Shown: positions 20,544 through 31,009 of the stretch, in pieces
How the letters are laid out: the number at the start of each line of letters is the position of its first letter
Numbering within the stretch: the first letter of the stretch is position 1
DNA from: Catonia carolina
Taxonomy: Eukaryota > Arthropoda > Insecta > Hemiptera > Achilidae
Length of the DNA stretch: 64,000 bases
Direction of reading: 5' to 3'
Assembly: GCA_035578175.1 (NCBI GenBank)
Contig: JAQMRL010000001.1
Location: forward strand, 57,187,553-57,251,552
Translations under genes and position numbers: made by a program
Notes under the pieces: generated by a model
Told to the model about the DNA's origin: nothing
Database searches by the model: none
Seen by the model: the letters and a program-made list of their open reading frames with translations, nothing else

Positions 20544-20709
20544 CTTAGTTGCCTAGTAACTAAATAAATAACTCTTTTAAATATTTCTGGTAATATAAAT
20601 TAAATAATTTTTAAAGTATTAATTTTTCAATCAGCTGGAGATGTTTATTTATTTCAATAGACTCAAAAATAAACAACTCCAGATGTGCAGTAAATTTGTC
20701 ATATTACAA
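20544..20709 (-). repeat. Right 166-bp terminal repeat
   Basis: Nearly identical partner of 18593-18759, including the CTGGAG...CTCCAG hairpin. On the minus strand it is the upstream repeat and would supply the promoter if this is an LTR. Confidence 0.85.
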
Positions 20710-21575
20710 CCGCACGGTGTAGTCTTGATGTTATGAAACTAGAACGATAAATATGCTTTAGAAAAATGTTACAGTGTAGGTACGGCACAAAGTTTTTCTT
20801 CTCATTTTTACGGAGCTCTCGTAAATTTCAAATCCTTGACACTGTTAATGCTTTTAAGTGTTTTTTCTCAAATTAATCAGCTTTTTTCAGTTATCAGCTA
20901 TTGTTTGATTGCAGTTTGAACGTGTATATACTGATTGGGTGATTGCCGGTTCAGTTCTCAGGAAATCGGTAATTAATAATATATTCTATAACCAATTGAA
21001 ACACAAGCGGTCTTTGAAACTGTTAAATTCTACTAATTACTGTTTAATACCTGGGTACGGATAATTAAGTGTCTCATGAAGAGATTGGTATCTTTTTGTA
21101 CTAATTTAAAAGTTTAGTTAGTAGTCTTATCTTAAACTCTGCACTACGTGGAACAGATGGAACAATGTAAACCGGAATCCAACCACAAAGCATTCCACTA
21201 TAAGTGTAAACGTTTACATACGAATGTGTCTTATGTTCACCAACTCAAAATTACTAGCTATGTAAATAAGTTAACAATTCATGTTGAACTATTAATTTTT
21301 TTTATCAAATCAGCAAAATTACAATCTGTTCTGTTATAAAGGAACAAGAACAATAAGTAAAAAGGTTAACAAAGAAAAGATAAGTTTACAACAAAATTAT
21401 ACATTATTAATAACTGTTACAGATTATTTTTTTGTAATTTTAAAAATTAATTTTGAAATGATTCAAAATTGTAAAAAAAGAAAGTATTTAAACACATACA
21501 CATTAAGTATCAAAAAATAAAAGTTAATGGTGTTTGAATCTGTTAAGTAAATCCAACTCATTGAACCTGTTAAGT
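20710..21575. other. Non-coding stretch
   Basis: AT-rich. A 63-codon plus frame at 21148-21339 has no motif. Confidence 0.5.
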
Positions 21576-21576
21576 C

Positions 21577-21635
21577 CTACGTATAGTCGTATAGTCGTAT
21601 GTTACGTATAGTCGTATACGTAAACGTATAGTCAC
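21577..21635. repeat. Short tandem repeat of CGTATAGT
   Basis: Five imperfect units of CGTATAGT(C) adjoin the 3' end of the LINE relic. They may have expanded from the end of its ORF2. Confidence 0.7.
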
Positions 21636-23160
21636 TGATGTCCAGTAAGTTTATCGCGAGATGATTTGGATTTCCGTTTAGTCTTTGTTCGTATGTTTTG
21701 CTAAATCGTGTAATTGCCTTTCTTACTGAGTTAAGTCGTATGTCAATATAGACATCCTAAGAGATGATCGTACAAATTTTGTTTGAAAACGTTCTAAAAT
21801 GTCAATATTAATAGTTTTTGTTGTCCCCAGAGTTTTATCCCGTACGTCCACACCGGCTTGAATGTTGACTTGTATAGCGTCAGTTTTGATTCAGTTGACA
21901 GTTGTGAGCGTCTCCAAGTTAACCAAAAAATATTTCTCAATTTTAAGTCCAATTGTCTTCCTTTCATCAAAATATGTTTCTTCCACGTCAGTCGGCGATC
22001 CAGATGAAGCCCCAGGTACTTCACATTTTCTGACTGTGGCAATAAAGTGTCATTAAGTGCTACTGGTGGGTACGTTCGTCTACAGAGAGTGAATGTCACA
22101 TGGACTGATTTAGTTTCATTCACCTTAATTCTCCACTTCTATAACCATTCTTGCAAGGATATCAGATAATCTTGCAAATACCGTGAAGCTACAGTCGAAT
22201 CTTCATCCACAGCCAGGACAGCCGTATCATCCGCAAAAGTTGCTAAAACTGTATTTTCTGTAGCCGGTAAATCTGAAGTAAACAGAACACACAACAGTTG
22301 CCCAACAACACTTCCTTGAGGTACGCCGGAATTAATTTTGAAAAAATTCCATCAAACTTTACTCTAAAACATCTGTCATCCAGATATCACTTTAATACTA
22401 TGTAGAAATTATGAGGTAACAGCGTTTTAATTTTGAAAAGTAAACCCTTATGCCAGACTTTATCAAAAGCTTGGCTTATATCCAAAAACGCAGAAGAACA
22501 ATAATGTTTTTTGTCAAACACACTGTTTATTACACGAACCACTCTGTTGATCTACTCAATTGTACTATGATGTTCACGGAAGCCAAATTGATGGTCTGGT
22601 ATAAATTCTGATATAAATGACTTCAATATTGTTAGTAAGAGTTTTTCAAATAATTTTGAAAATATTGGCAATAGGCTTATCGGTCTATAAGAATTTACAC
22701 TAGTAGGATCCTTACCTGGTTTTAGAACCATAACAATTTCAGAGATTTTCCACAGACCTGGAAAATAGCCGATCCGTACAATTGCATTAAATATTGTATT
22801 GAAACGTATAAGAGCTTTCCTTGGTAAATTTGTAAGAACTATTCCCGTCATAAGGTCATGTCCTGGAGCTTTAAAGGAAGGCAACTTGTCGATAGTCGAT
22901 TTTAGTTCTTCGGGAGTAAATTTCCGTATTGGAAGATTGCAGTGAATCTTTAAAGTGAGCTTTAAAGGAAGGCAACTTGTCGACAGTCGATTTTAGTTCT
23001 TCGGAAGTAAATTTCCGTATTGGAAAATTGCAGTGAATCTATTTGTTATCAGAATTTCGAAATCATCCGTAACAGCTGACTTTTTAATTTTAACGCTATT
23101 AAATTCTGTCTGACTATCATGTGCACGTGGCCTCTTCTCCTTGGCCAATGGAACGACATC
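21630..23160 (-). pseudogene. Jockey-like LINE reverse transcriptase relic
   Basis: C-terminal two thirds of a LINE ORF2 on the minus strand. In order from 23160 downward, it shows APGHD with NLPRKAL (about 22820-22870), KPGKDPTSVNSYRPISLLP (about 22680-22735), HQFGFREHHSTIE followed by a stop (TAG 22552-22554), AFLDISQAFDKVWH (motif A), FADDTAVLA (motif C, about 22225-22250), VKYLGLHLDRRLTW (about 22000-22030), YGIKLWG, and the tail motif HLAINLLD near 21645-21670. Several frameshifts and stops and a 91-bp internal tandem duplication (22866-23040) make it non-functional. The endonuclease half is missing, as expected for a 5'-truncated insertion. It is related to, but clearly diverged from, the 56.9-61 kb element. 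Confidence 0.9.
22866..23040 (-). repeat. 91-bp tandem duplication inside the RT relic
   Basis: 22866-22956 is repeated at 22957-23040 with three substitutions. Because 91 is not a multiple of three, the duplication shifts the reading frame. Confidence 0.9.
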
Positions 23161-23208
23161 ACCCTAAAGTCCAGCCTCTCTTAGTTTGCTCCTAATGTAA
23201 ACAAATAA

Positions 23209-23240
23209 TGACGTCATTGAGCATGCGCATTATATAAAAA
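23209..23240 (+). promoter_or_regulatory. Candidate compact promoter: CRE, NRF1-like site, TATA
   Basis: Within 32 bp lie a full palindromic CRE (TGACGTCA, 23209-23216), GCATGCGC of NRF1 type (23221-23228) and TATATAAAAA (23231-23240). All are in the order expected for a plus-strand promoter. A second cluster 225 bp away (23464-23480) has ATTGGC (inverted CCAAT) and GACGTCAC. No exon was recognised downstream. The call is from motifs only. Confidence 0.3.
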
Positions 23241-23249
23241 TGTGTACAC

Positions 23250-24380
23250 GCTGATTAAAAAGTAACTACAAAATACTTTCAAAGTATTTTTCTAAATGAA
23301 ACTGTTAGGCCTACATCATATCATGACTGGCATTTTTAGTACTTTAAGTACTTATAATTTAAAATGTAGTTAACTTTATAGGAATACGACATCCGTAAAG
23401 TCGCAGACTCTAGCGAGATCTAGGATCCCGTGGACTACGCTGCACGGTTTGGGATAACACAGCTATTGGCTAAGACGTCACATGGTCATCACAACTATCA
23501 TCCATTTCAGTAGGTTAAGCGTTCAAAATTATAAAAACAATAATAACTCAAAGAAAAATAACAGTTTATAACAACACAAAATATAGGAAAACTTACATGC
23601 TTTTACGTAAATACACACACGAACACGCAAAACAATTCAGAAAAACCCCAAAAACCGAAGACAACAATTAGACGCGTGTTGACAACAATAAAAACGTGTA
23701 TAGTAAATCAGCTGGGCTCTGAACTATTAATGATTTCTAATAGTTCATGTTTTTGTGTAGCTGTAAATTATTTTCTGTGGCAGAGTTAAAATTGTGAAAT
23801 TTTAAACGGACGTTCATGAATGGAAAAATTGGCGTCAATAAAATTCGCTGGGAATAGCTCATCTCTACTTTTTTATTACATGAAGCCATGTTGCATGTTG
23901 GGAATTTTTCATAAACAAGTCTCGAAACGTTTACGTGTAGGCCTACAATATATTATGTTTCTAAAAGCTTTGTGTTAATTTGAAATGACCAAGTAGCAAA
24001 ATATTAAATTTTCATTATATCCTTATTATTGTAGGTGATTTTATACTCATGACTTTATGAGTCCGTTTAATATTGTCATATGACTTATTGAAAAAACGTT
24101 TGCCTTGGACAATGGTAGGAGTAATCATATTCTTATTGAGCAATTATCGAGAGCAACAAATTATGAGTTAACTTTTATAATTTAATTTAGGTATTTGTTT
24201 TTTAGTTAAATTTTAATCTTATGAATATTTAAGACAGCAACAAATCTTTGTTCAAAGCTCTTTAGCCTTCTAGTAGGTTGTCTGGTAAAGTAACTAACCT
24301 AATCGTCTTGATTACTTCGTTTTTATGTCTCTATAAGTTTTTTTTTTTGGAAACGATGACAGTATTGTTTTTTTTGGGTT
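23250..24380. other. Non-coding stretch
   Basis: Two copies of TAGGCCTA (23305 and 23938) and the CCAAT/CRE cluster at 23464-23480. Otherwise no gene or repeat was recognised. Confidence 0.5.
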
Positions 24381-24382
24381 GA

Positions 24383-24688
24383 ATACGTAAGAAACTTGTG
24401 GATTATTGTGAATGGTATAGTTTCTTACTTTCTAAGGGAATTAAAATTTTCTTGGAGTGGCAGGACTATAATCAAGCTATATTACTCAGTTTGGTGGATC
24501 CAGAAATGTGGGAAAAGTATGTCTTGATTGATTTCAGTAAGTACTGTGAAATTCTTAATTTTTTTAAAAAAGGGAGACGATTAGACTGTTACGATTTTAT
24601 ACTTTGTGTGAATGTTCATCAGTTTAGTGAAATGTTAGGTTTCCATATGAATAGTTTTTTAAGAGTGATTCCAAAATATCTGTGTTAA
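24383..24688 (+). other. Unidentified 96-100-codon open frame
   Basis: The frame is open from 24383 to TAA 24686-24688 and lacks an ATG until Met-Trp-Glu-Lys in its middle. Composition is more protein-like than other chance frames: it is rich in Trp, Cys, Tyr, Asp and Phe, with short hydrophobic stretches such as AILLSLVDP. A polypyrimidine run lies just upstream (24337-24378), so an internal exon is conceivable, but no convincing donor was found at its 3' end. It lies between two minus-strand LINE relics. I do not recognise the family. Confidence 0.2.
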
Positions 24689-24709
24689 TCTGTAGGATAG
24701 TTGTATAGG

Positions 24710-24965
24710 TTATGTAAACAGACGGGCATGTTTAGATGTTTGGATGGAGGTAATGGGATTGGATTTTTGAGGATTGACCTTGATTTGCCACTTGTATATC
24801 CAAGTTAAAAGATACTGCATATTACGTGAAGCATCTATAAGTGGCTCACTTCTAAAGCGAATAGCTGTATCGTTCACATTAGTAGTAGACACTGTTTGGC
24901 CAATGGTACGCATATCACACATGTGACCACGTAGTTCAGAATACAAGGGAGTATAGACCTTATGA
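24710..24965 (-). pseudogene. LINE reverse transcriptase fragment (motif C region)
   Basis: A minus-strand frame of about 80 codons aligns in order with the Jockey RT palm. PLYSELRG stands where PxLYxLYT is expected. NDTAIRF stands in place of the FADDTAI catalytic motif, so the first catalytic Asp has become Asn. Then come LLTWIYKWQIKVNPQKSN, the 'LxxWxxxWxIKVNxxKS' segment, and the end of the similarity. It is a short decayed fragment with no flanking domains. Confidence 0.7.
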
Positions 24966-25449
24966 TTTAATATTAATAATGTTTTCTTTTTACATAAAAC
25001 ATTGTTTTCCAGATAGAGTATTTAAATAATTCTTTATGTAGCTACTTATTAAATTTTATAAAACAAAAATATGTTATAAAACTGATATCATCACTAACTG
25101 AAAATTTTACACTTTTTTCTACTTTATAAAAATTTTCCTTGGTAATTAAACTGCCTCTTAACAGTTTTATTATGGTTGGTTTAACGAATATGCTATAAAA
25201 TAATCCATACATGTTTACATGCAGTTTTAATTCTGTACCATTCTTTATTATCTCTAGCCACCTATACCAAAAATTATCTTCTACATGGTCTTCTCATTTC
25301 ATCTTTTGTTCCGCTTCAGATCGTCTTCGCTTTTTCTCCTCCCCAAAGGATACTATTCATTATTTCTTTGACCACCTTTCATTGTGAGTCTTTAATAGGT
25401 ATGTAACAGCGTAGTCTTTTTTTGTCTTTTATGACCACAATAGATCACT

Positions 25450-26051
25450 TTAGTCAAATTTAGAAAGCTTCTTCCTTTTCACATTCTTTAGCTTGATGTT
25501 CTGCCAGTATGCCTTTATTCGGGCTGATCTTGCTTGTCGAACTTCCTCTGAAACGACCAATCTCTTCCTACTTGGGTTTGTTCTTCCATCTGATTTTTTT
25601 CTAATCTACTTTCCTTATTTTTTTAAGATTTTTAATACTTCTGTTTTGTTTTCTAAATCATCGAAAATTAATCCGAGTTCGATAATGTTTTGACATTTCG
25701 GATCCATGCTCCTGATGTTACCATTGGAAAGAGTTTTCTAATCATCTTGTTTAAAATTATGTCTTTTGGTGTTCTGATAAGATGTCCAAGAAAAGATATC
25801 TTTTTCTTCCTTATTGTGTCTGTTATGGGTTCGCTTTCTATATAGACTTCTTCGTTTGACGGAATTCTCCATTGCCTATCTACTTTGATTTTCTTTCCTA
25901 TGCAGGTTCTTAGGATTCGTCCTTCGAGTTTTAGAACATTGTCTATTGCTTTTGTAGTCTTTATACTTAAATTTAACTTGAAAATTTTGGTGATTATTTT
26001 CATTAACATTATATCTACTGCATTTACAATAATGACCAAGGTTAAAATCAT
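25450..26051 (-). pseudogene. C-terminal part of a second LINE ORF2 type
   Basis: From 26051 downward the frame reads LEGRILRTCIGKKIKVDRQW, NEEVYIESEPI and KISFLGHLIRTP, matching the ILRRIFG...WRIRxNxELY...RLxWLGHxxRM segment of arthropod LINE polyproteins. After a frameshift near 25680 it continues ELGLIFDDLENK and, past two stops, VSEEVRQARSARIKAYW, the usual C-terminal Arg-rich tail, ending at TAA 25450-25452. Only the part behind the RT palm remains. The sequence type differs from the Jockey relics nearby and indicates a second LINE clade. Confidence 0.7.
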
Positions 26052-27591
26052 ATTAACTTTTGACCGAGGTTACATCAATGGAGTAAAATTGTTCTGTAGC
26101 AGAGGTGGGTAAAAGTGAAATTATTATCGGGTCAATACCTACGGAAGGCAATGAAATGGAAATATGAGGATTAAGTCGTACAGTTTTGGTGAACTGAAAT
26201 CTATTAGCACTGGGGTTTTGGTCGTTGGTGAAGCAAGGTAGAGAGAATTTGTGTGGTTAAGAGAGGCACAGTCAACACTGGGGGGGTTGTTTACATTGAG
26301 CAACCGCTACTCTGTGCTCCCAACCACTATACTACCATAACGTACAATGCGTAAGGTAAAGGTATGGTACGAAGAGCAGGATGCGTGTGTCCACCATTTC
26401 CCTTCTCAAACCAATAAACTTCAAAATATTATACATGCTCTACTTGTATATAATGTAAAATTTAAGTGAAGTAGCCTATATTCCAAGCAAGTTACTAAAA
26501 CATTCTATAAATATCTGATTTCAGATTGAACAGATGTAGTATTAATCGTAATGTTATTTAAACTTCCAAAACAAAGTTATCCTTTCGATGTAACGCTATT
26601 TACAGGCTTGCGGCAGATTTGAAAAAAGTTTTTAAATTGTTTTATGTAATATGTCTCCGATGCAAAGGCATGCAGTTAGCTCATTTCTTTATCATTCAAT
26701 AACCATAACTGGCACAAGAAATAGTGAGATATGTTGATAAAGTAACAGTGTATTAAACATAGCTGATTGTTTGAGTTGGAAAAAATTGCTTTAAAGTATT
26801 GACAGGTGTGGATAGATTGGAACGTTTTAGTACGGTCTATTGTGTTTCGTTGAGTACTATTATCTTTATTGTTTATTTTATTCGGATCTTCTGTGTACTT
26901 CTTGAAAACATAATGATTACTTTCTATGCACGGGGGGTCTTAGTTTCTGCCATAATTGGCAAACTAAAAATGTATTTTTTATTAATTTTTAGCATCTTTT
27001 GATACCGGTAGCGTGTAGTGTATCAGTTGTAAAGCAGTAAGTTATGTGAGAAGCTAGTGTTGAAGAGTATGGACCGGTTTTCTTCGTTGCTTATTGAAAA
27101 AATTCTGTTAGTGACAATGTGATTGTACCTGATATTAAAATCATTCAGCAGGCCCCGGGTAAAAATAATCTACTTAAAGATTCAAATATAGGGAAACAAT
27201 AGTTTATTGTATTTATAGCATAATATTAAAACATTGACTGAAATCTAATCGTTAGCTTTGGAAACTACAACATGTCAATATCTCAATTTATGTATTTATG
27301 AAATAAATATAATAAACTGAATACAAAACCGATTAACACAACTCCAACGATGTATTCGTCCATGTTCAATATACTTTGTAGAATTACATATCAGTGATAA
27401 TCATGTCTTTATTTAGAAATAGCTAGTAGTAGTAACACCAATTATTACAGTATATTCAAACTATGCATTAAGCCAAATTTAAATTCAGCTTTTGGCTAGT
27501 AATCAAGACAAAACATTTATCGCATGAAACCACAGTATAAGAAAGTCATGTAAACAAACCATATAATTAAACTTAAACAAAAAATATCTGT
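26052..27591. other. Non-coding stretch
   Basis: Somewhat richer in GC around 26270-26400 but without a motif I can name. A 67-codon plus frame at 26799-27002 is hydrophobic. No gene could be supported. Confidence 0.5.
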
Positions 27592-27660
27592 GACCGCCGT
27601 CGTAGCGTAGTGGTTAGCACGTTAGTGCCGGGTTCGATTCCCGGCCAGGGTTCTTTCACA
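27592..27660 (+). mobile_element. tRNA-like SINE head lacking the anticodon arm
   Basis: Box A TAGCGTAGTGG (27603-27613) and box B GGTTCGATTCC (27631-27641) are close to consensus, and the T-arm CCGGG/CCCGG pairs perfectly. Only about 17 bp separate the boxes, so the anticodon arm is missing and it cannot be a functional tRNA. The A/T-rich sequence downstream shows no tail shared with the other SINEs. It is probably a separate SINE family or a truncated tRNA pseudogene. Confidence 0.6.
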
Positions 27661-29450
27661 AGTCGAAACCCACTGTTCTAGATGCAATACCCACTGTAGT
27701 CGATAATAACCAAGCAGTTGTTGCAGCTTTAATTTTTTTTTAATCTGTTCATTTGATATTTATGTGCTGAGAGCGACATCAACTGCTTATGTTATTAGCG
27801 AGTGCTTAAATGGCTCTCTAAGCACTTGGTATCCCCAAAATTTCGAGAATAAACCTGAACGTTTGTGTCAAATCTTTGTATTTTTTGCTACTACCCAAAA
27901 TTTTCAGCTTATTAAAGTCCAGATGAATAACTTTATGTGTAATACAAAAAATATGCATTTTCTTAGAAAAATATGGCTAGGTATCACTAAAGGGTTCCTT
28001 TAATAGTATGAATATAACAAGAAACGAAAAATAAAATGAGTAGACTATTTTACAAGTGAAATTGTGAAACAGTTATTTTATAGGTTTGTACTATGAGAAA
28101 TACATCTTTAAATTTCGTCTTAATCTTAATACGTTTGCAACTACTTTTTTTAAAACATTCTTACAAGACAATGTAAGCTTAAAATTAATTATCCGTACCC
28201 TATTATGTTTATTTTTAAAATTTAGTTATTAAAACTTCAAGGTACTTCAAGGTCTATTGTGTACTTAAGTTGATCATTATACTTGAGAAACTCAGCCAAT
28301 TTAGTTTTAACAAATGAAAGTTGAATGTCTTTTTAATTGTATTCAATTGGCTAAGTAATGTGTAATTCAATGTAATAGTCCAATGACCAAAAGTGAATCC
28401 GGTTTCTAAAACTAAATTTGGTCATCCTGCCTCATTTTATAAAATTGAGTATTGCAAGCTTTATAACAAATTTGTTTCTAAAAAGAAAAATTTGTAATAA
28501 ATGAAAATTAAATATTTTAACTTTCTTTGTACCTTTTTTTATTATACACATAGCAATTCATATTATCACAGAATTACTCTAGTCTTTTGTATTACACTTA
28601 ACGATTGAAACACTGTAACATTTAAAATTCATAGCATTTTCATCTTTGATATCCACTACTGGAAATAAAAGTAGGTACCTCTCCTGGGAAATAAATCCCA
28701 TTGGTCCAGCATGTGTATATTATTCCGTGTTTCTTTTGCAGCTGTGTTCATTTCCCATTCTGCTCTTTTTAACAGATATTCTTTCAATATTATATGGTCT
28801 AATCTCATAAGTCAAAGAAAGGAGGTGTCTTGTATAGAATTATAACTAGACTAACTCTTATTACTGTATAATGTTAATTTACTTTTTTTATCCTGAATCA
28901 GATATATGCATAAATGCATTTACTGTTGAGATAATTAATTTGTGTTGCAACTTACAAATTACCACAAATTTTTGCATTCTCGGTATCAGCAAAATTAGTA
29001 CCTATAATTTAATATAAATTGTATTTAATTTTCCGTTTTTACTCAGGATTTGAGGTAGCAAAGCAAATTTCTGGTCTTCTTTATGTTATGTGATTGTTTA
29101 TCTACGTTACTACTGAGATGCTCCTGCCGCTGGAGTACTTTGAGTAGTTTTGGTATGAGTTAAGCACAATGTACATTAAAAAGAGGCTAAGAATTTAAAA
29201 TATCTCATGAAGAATTGTCCTATATACTCAGGGATTAAAAATAATTTCCTGAAACCATATATACGGAAAGAACAGAAACGTGCGGAACAAATACTCAGAT
29301 TTAGAGAAGAAGAAAAAAAGTGGACGTAAGTAAAGGTGGAAAACCACTATATTTTGTAAAAACTAAATCTTGTTGTGCAAAATTCACTATATTTTTAATT
29401 ACATTGTAAAAAATGCTTTGGAATTTATACCCTAGAAGAAATATTTTAAA
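27661..29450. other. Non-coding stretch
   Basis: AT-rich. Contains a 79-codon plus frame (27764-28003) without motif. No repeat recognised. Confidence 0.5.
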
Positions 29451-29454
29451 AATA

Positions 29455-29555
29455 TAATAAAAAGATGAAAGAAATGCCAGACCGATGATCGAACCCGGAG
29501 CCCCTAATATAGAAGCTAGTTGCACTAACTACTAAACAAACGAGCCGGCCGATCG
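29455..29555 (-). mobile_element. tRNA-like SINE head or tRNA pseudogene
   Basis: Minus strand: TTTAGTAGTTAG resembles box A, and CCGGGTTCGATCATCGG gives a box B and a T-stem with four of five pairs. It is flanked upstream by GGCCGGC. The acceptor arm does not pair, so it is not a functional tRNA gene. No other copy in the window. Confidence 0.45.
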
Positions 29556-30907
29556 TAAATAAATTTTTTCTATTACCGAACATTGGTTTCTTGTTAAGTA
29601 TGAAAGTAGTTAAATTATTAATTGCATTTATTAGAATATACTTTTATAAACCAATTACTATGTTCTACAATGATTTATTTATTAAAGTTTTAGTGCAGTA
29701 ATGTATTCATCTGTATTTAGTACTTACTTGTTTAAATTGTAGTTACAGGGTAGCATTTTAAGCTGACTGTATAAAACAAAGATTATAGTGTTTATTACTG
29801 TTTAATTTAAACTTCTGCTGAATTGACACAATTAATGTCTGTCGGCGAGCGCTTACATGATGAATCGGGTTACCCAGTTGTTACTGGTACTGTAGTAACG
29901 TTTCCTTTGTTGTCATCTAGTAATTTAAATACATTAATTTTCTTCCTCTTGCATCTCATTGATACAGCTCAATGACCTGAACTGACGCTTAAATTGCTTG
30001 CTCTTCCCTATCTTCTATGGGTTCATCCTTTCTTGATAACTCTGTGTTTTTGTTTTGTAGGGATATTGTTCAATAATATTCTCCAAAATGAGCCATACTT
30101 GATTTTGTCCGAGAAAACACAATCTGCTCAGGAATACCTTTCAAGGATATGAATTAATGTCAAGATCATTTGACTCAATAAATAGATTTATAACATCATT
30201 TTATTTTTAATTGAGGTTGATGAAACTAGTATTTACAAACGATTTTCTTCTAAAGCCACAAAACAGCTTCGTTTTTAGCGATTACTGTTGGTTTTTATAC
30301 TACCATGTTGGGTTTTAACGTGTATTAATTTTTAGACCTCATCTTTTAACCAAATCCGTAAAAAATTTATGTATCATCTTTAAAACACTGAACAATCCAT
30401 TCAAGAAAAAACCGATTTGACAGAAAATTGTACAGGTAACAAATCGTACAGTAACAAAGCTACAACTACAAAAGACATCAAATGATTTGTCGAAGATATT
30501 TGTCAATCTTTTAAGGCATTCCAATCTAAATTTTTGAAAAAAATAGTATTGCTCGAAAATTGCATGTTTAAAATTTAACTCTTTGCATTGACTTAAACAT
30601 AATCTTTGTAACTGAAGCCGCTCAATCCATGTATTAAAAATTGTATAATCGACTAAACTCACATCCGAATTCCCTAGTACTAGACCTACGACGAAGAGAG
30701 ATACCACTGATAAGAGGACAAGAAGGAAGATGGAGTCGTGATTTGTTAAATTAAGTAATCAAAATAATAAAATAATTTAAAAAAAACAGTAAAAACTGAA
30801 CCGAATTTGTTAATGACATTTAATTTTGGTTTCCAAGATTACCATGTTCTATTTGTCTCATAATATCAACTATCCGATTTGGTAAATATGTACTGTATCT
30901 ATAGTTA
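29556..30907. other. Non-coding stretch
   Basis: Holds a 122-codon minus frame (30339-30707), Phe/Leu/Cys-rich, with no recognised motif and no supporting signal. Otherwise AT-rich and empty. Confidence 0.45.
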
Positions 30908-31009
30908 CAGTAGCGTGCACATTAATCCGAACACAGATGTTATTTTAATAAATAGTAACTTTATTTACGAAAAAATTTATATATACGCCAAGTTGTGAAT
31001 ATTTAGGAA

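Larger units (their letters stand above)
18593..20709 (-). mobile_element. 2.1-kb element with 166-bp terminal direct repeats and gag-like ORF
   Basis: Two direct repeats (18593-18759 and 20544-20709) bound a ~1.8-kb interior. By eye they differ at four substitutions and one indel. The interior holds, on the minus strand, a coiled-coil gag-like reading frame (about 19053-19956) preceded by four short tandem repeats (19983-20125). No protease, reverse transcriptase or integrase motif is visible. The organisation (repeat, leader repeats, gag-like ORF, repeat, all on one strand) fits a non-autonomous LTR retrotransposon. The direct repeats do not show clear TG...CA ends, and no flanking target duplication was found, so a tandem duplication or another class remains possible. 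Confidence 0.5.

Noticed and set aside
29455..29555. Functional tRNA gene on the minus strand
   Set aside because: The T-stem has a mismatch and no acceptor stem forms, so it was annotated only as tRNA-like.
30339..30707. 122-codon minus-strand open frame
   Set aside because: Hydrophobic, low-complexity composition without any recognised domain. A frame of this length is plausible by chance in 64 kb.
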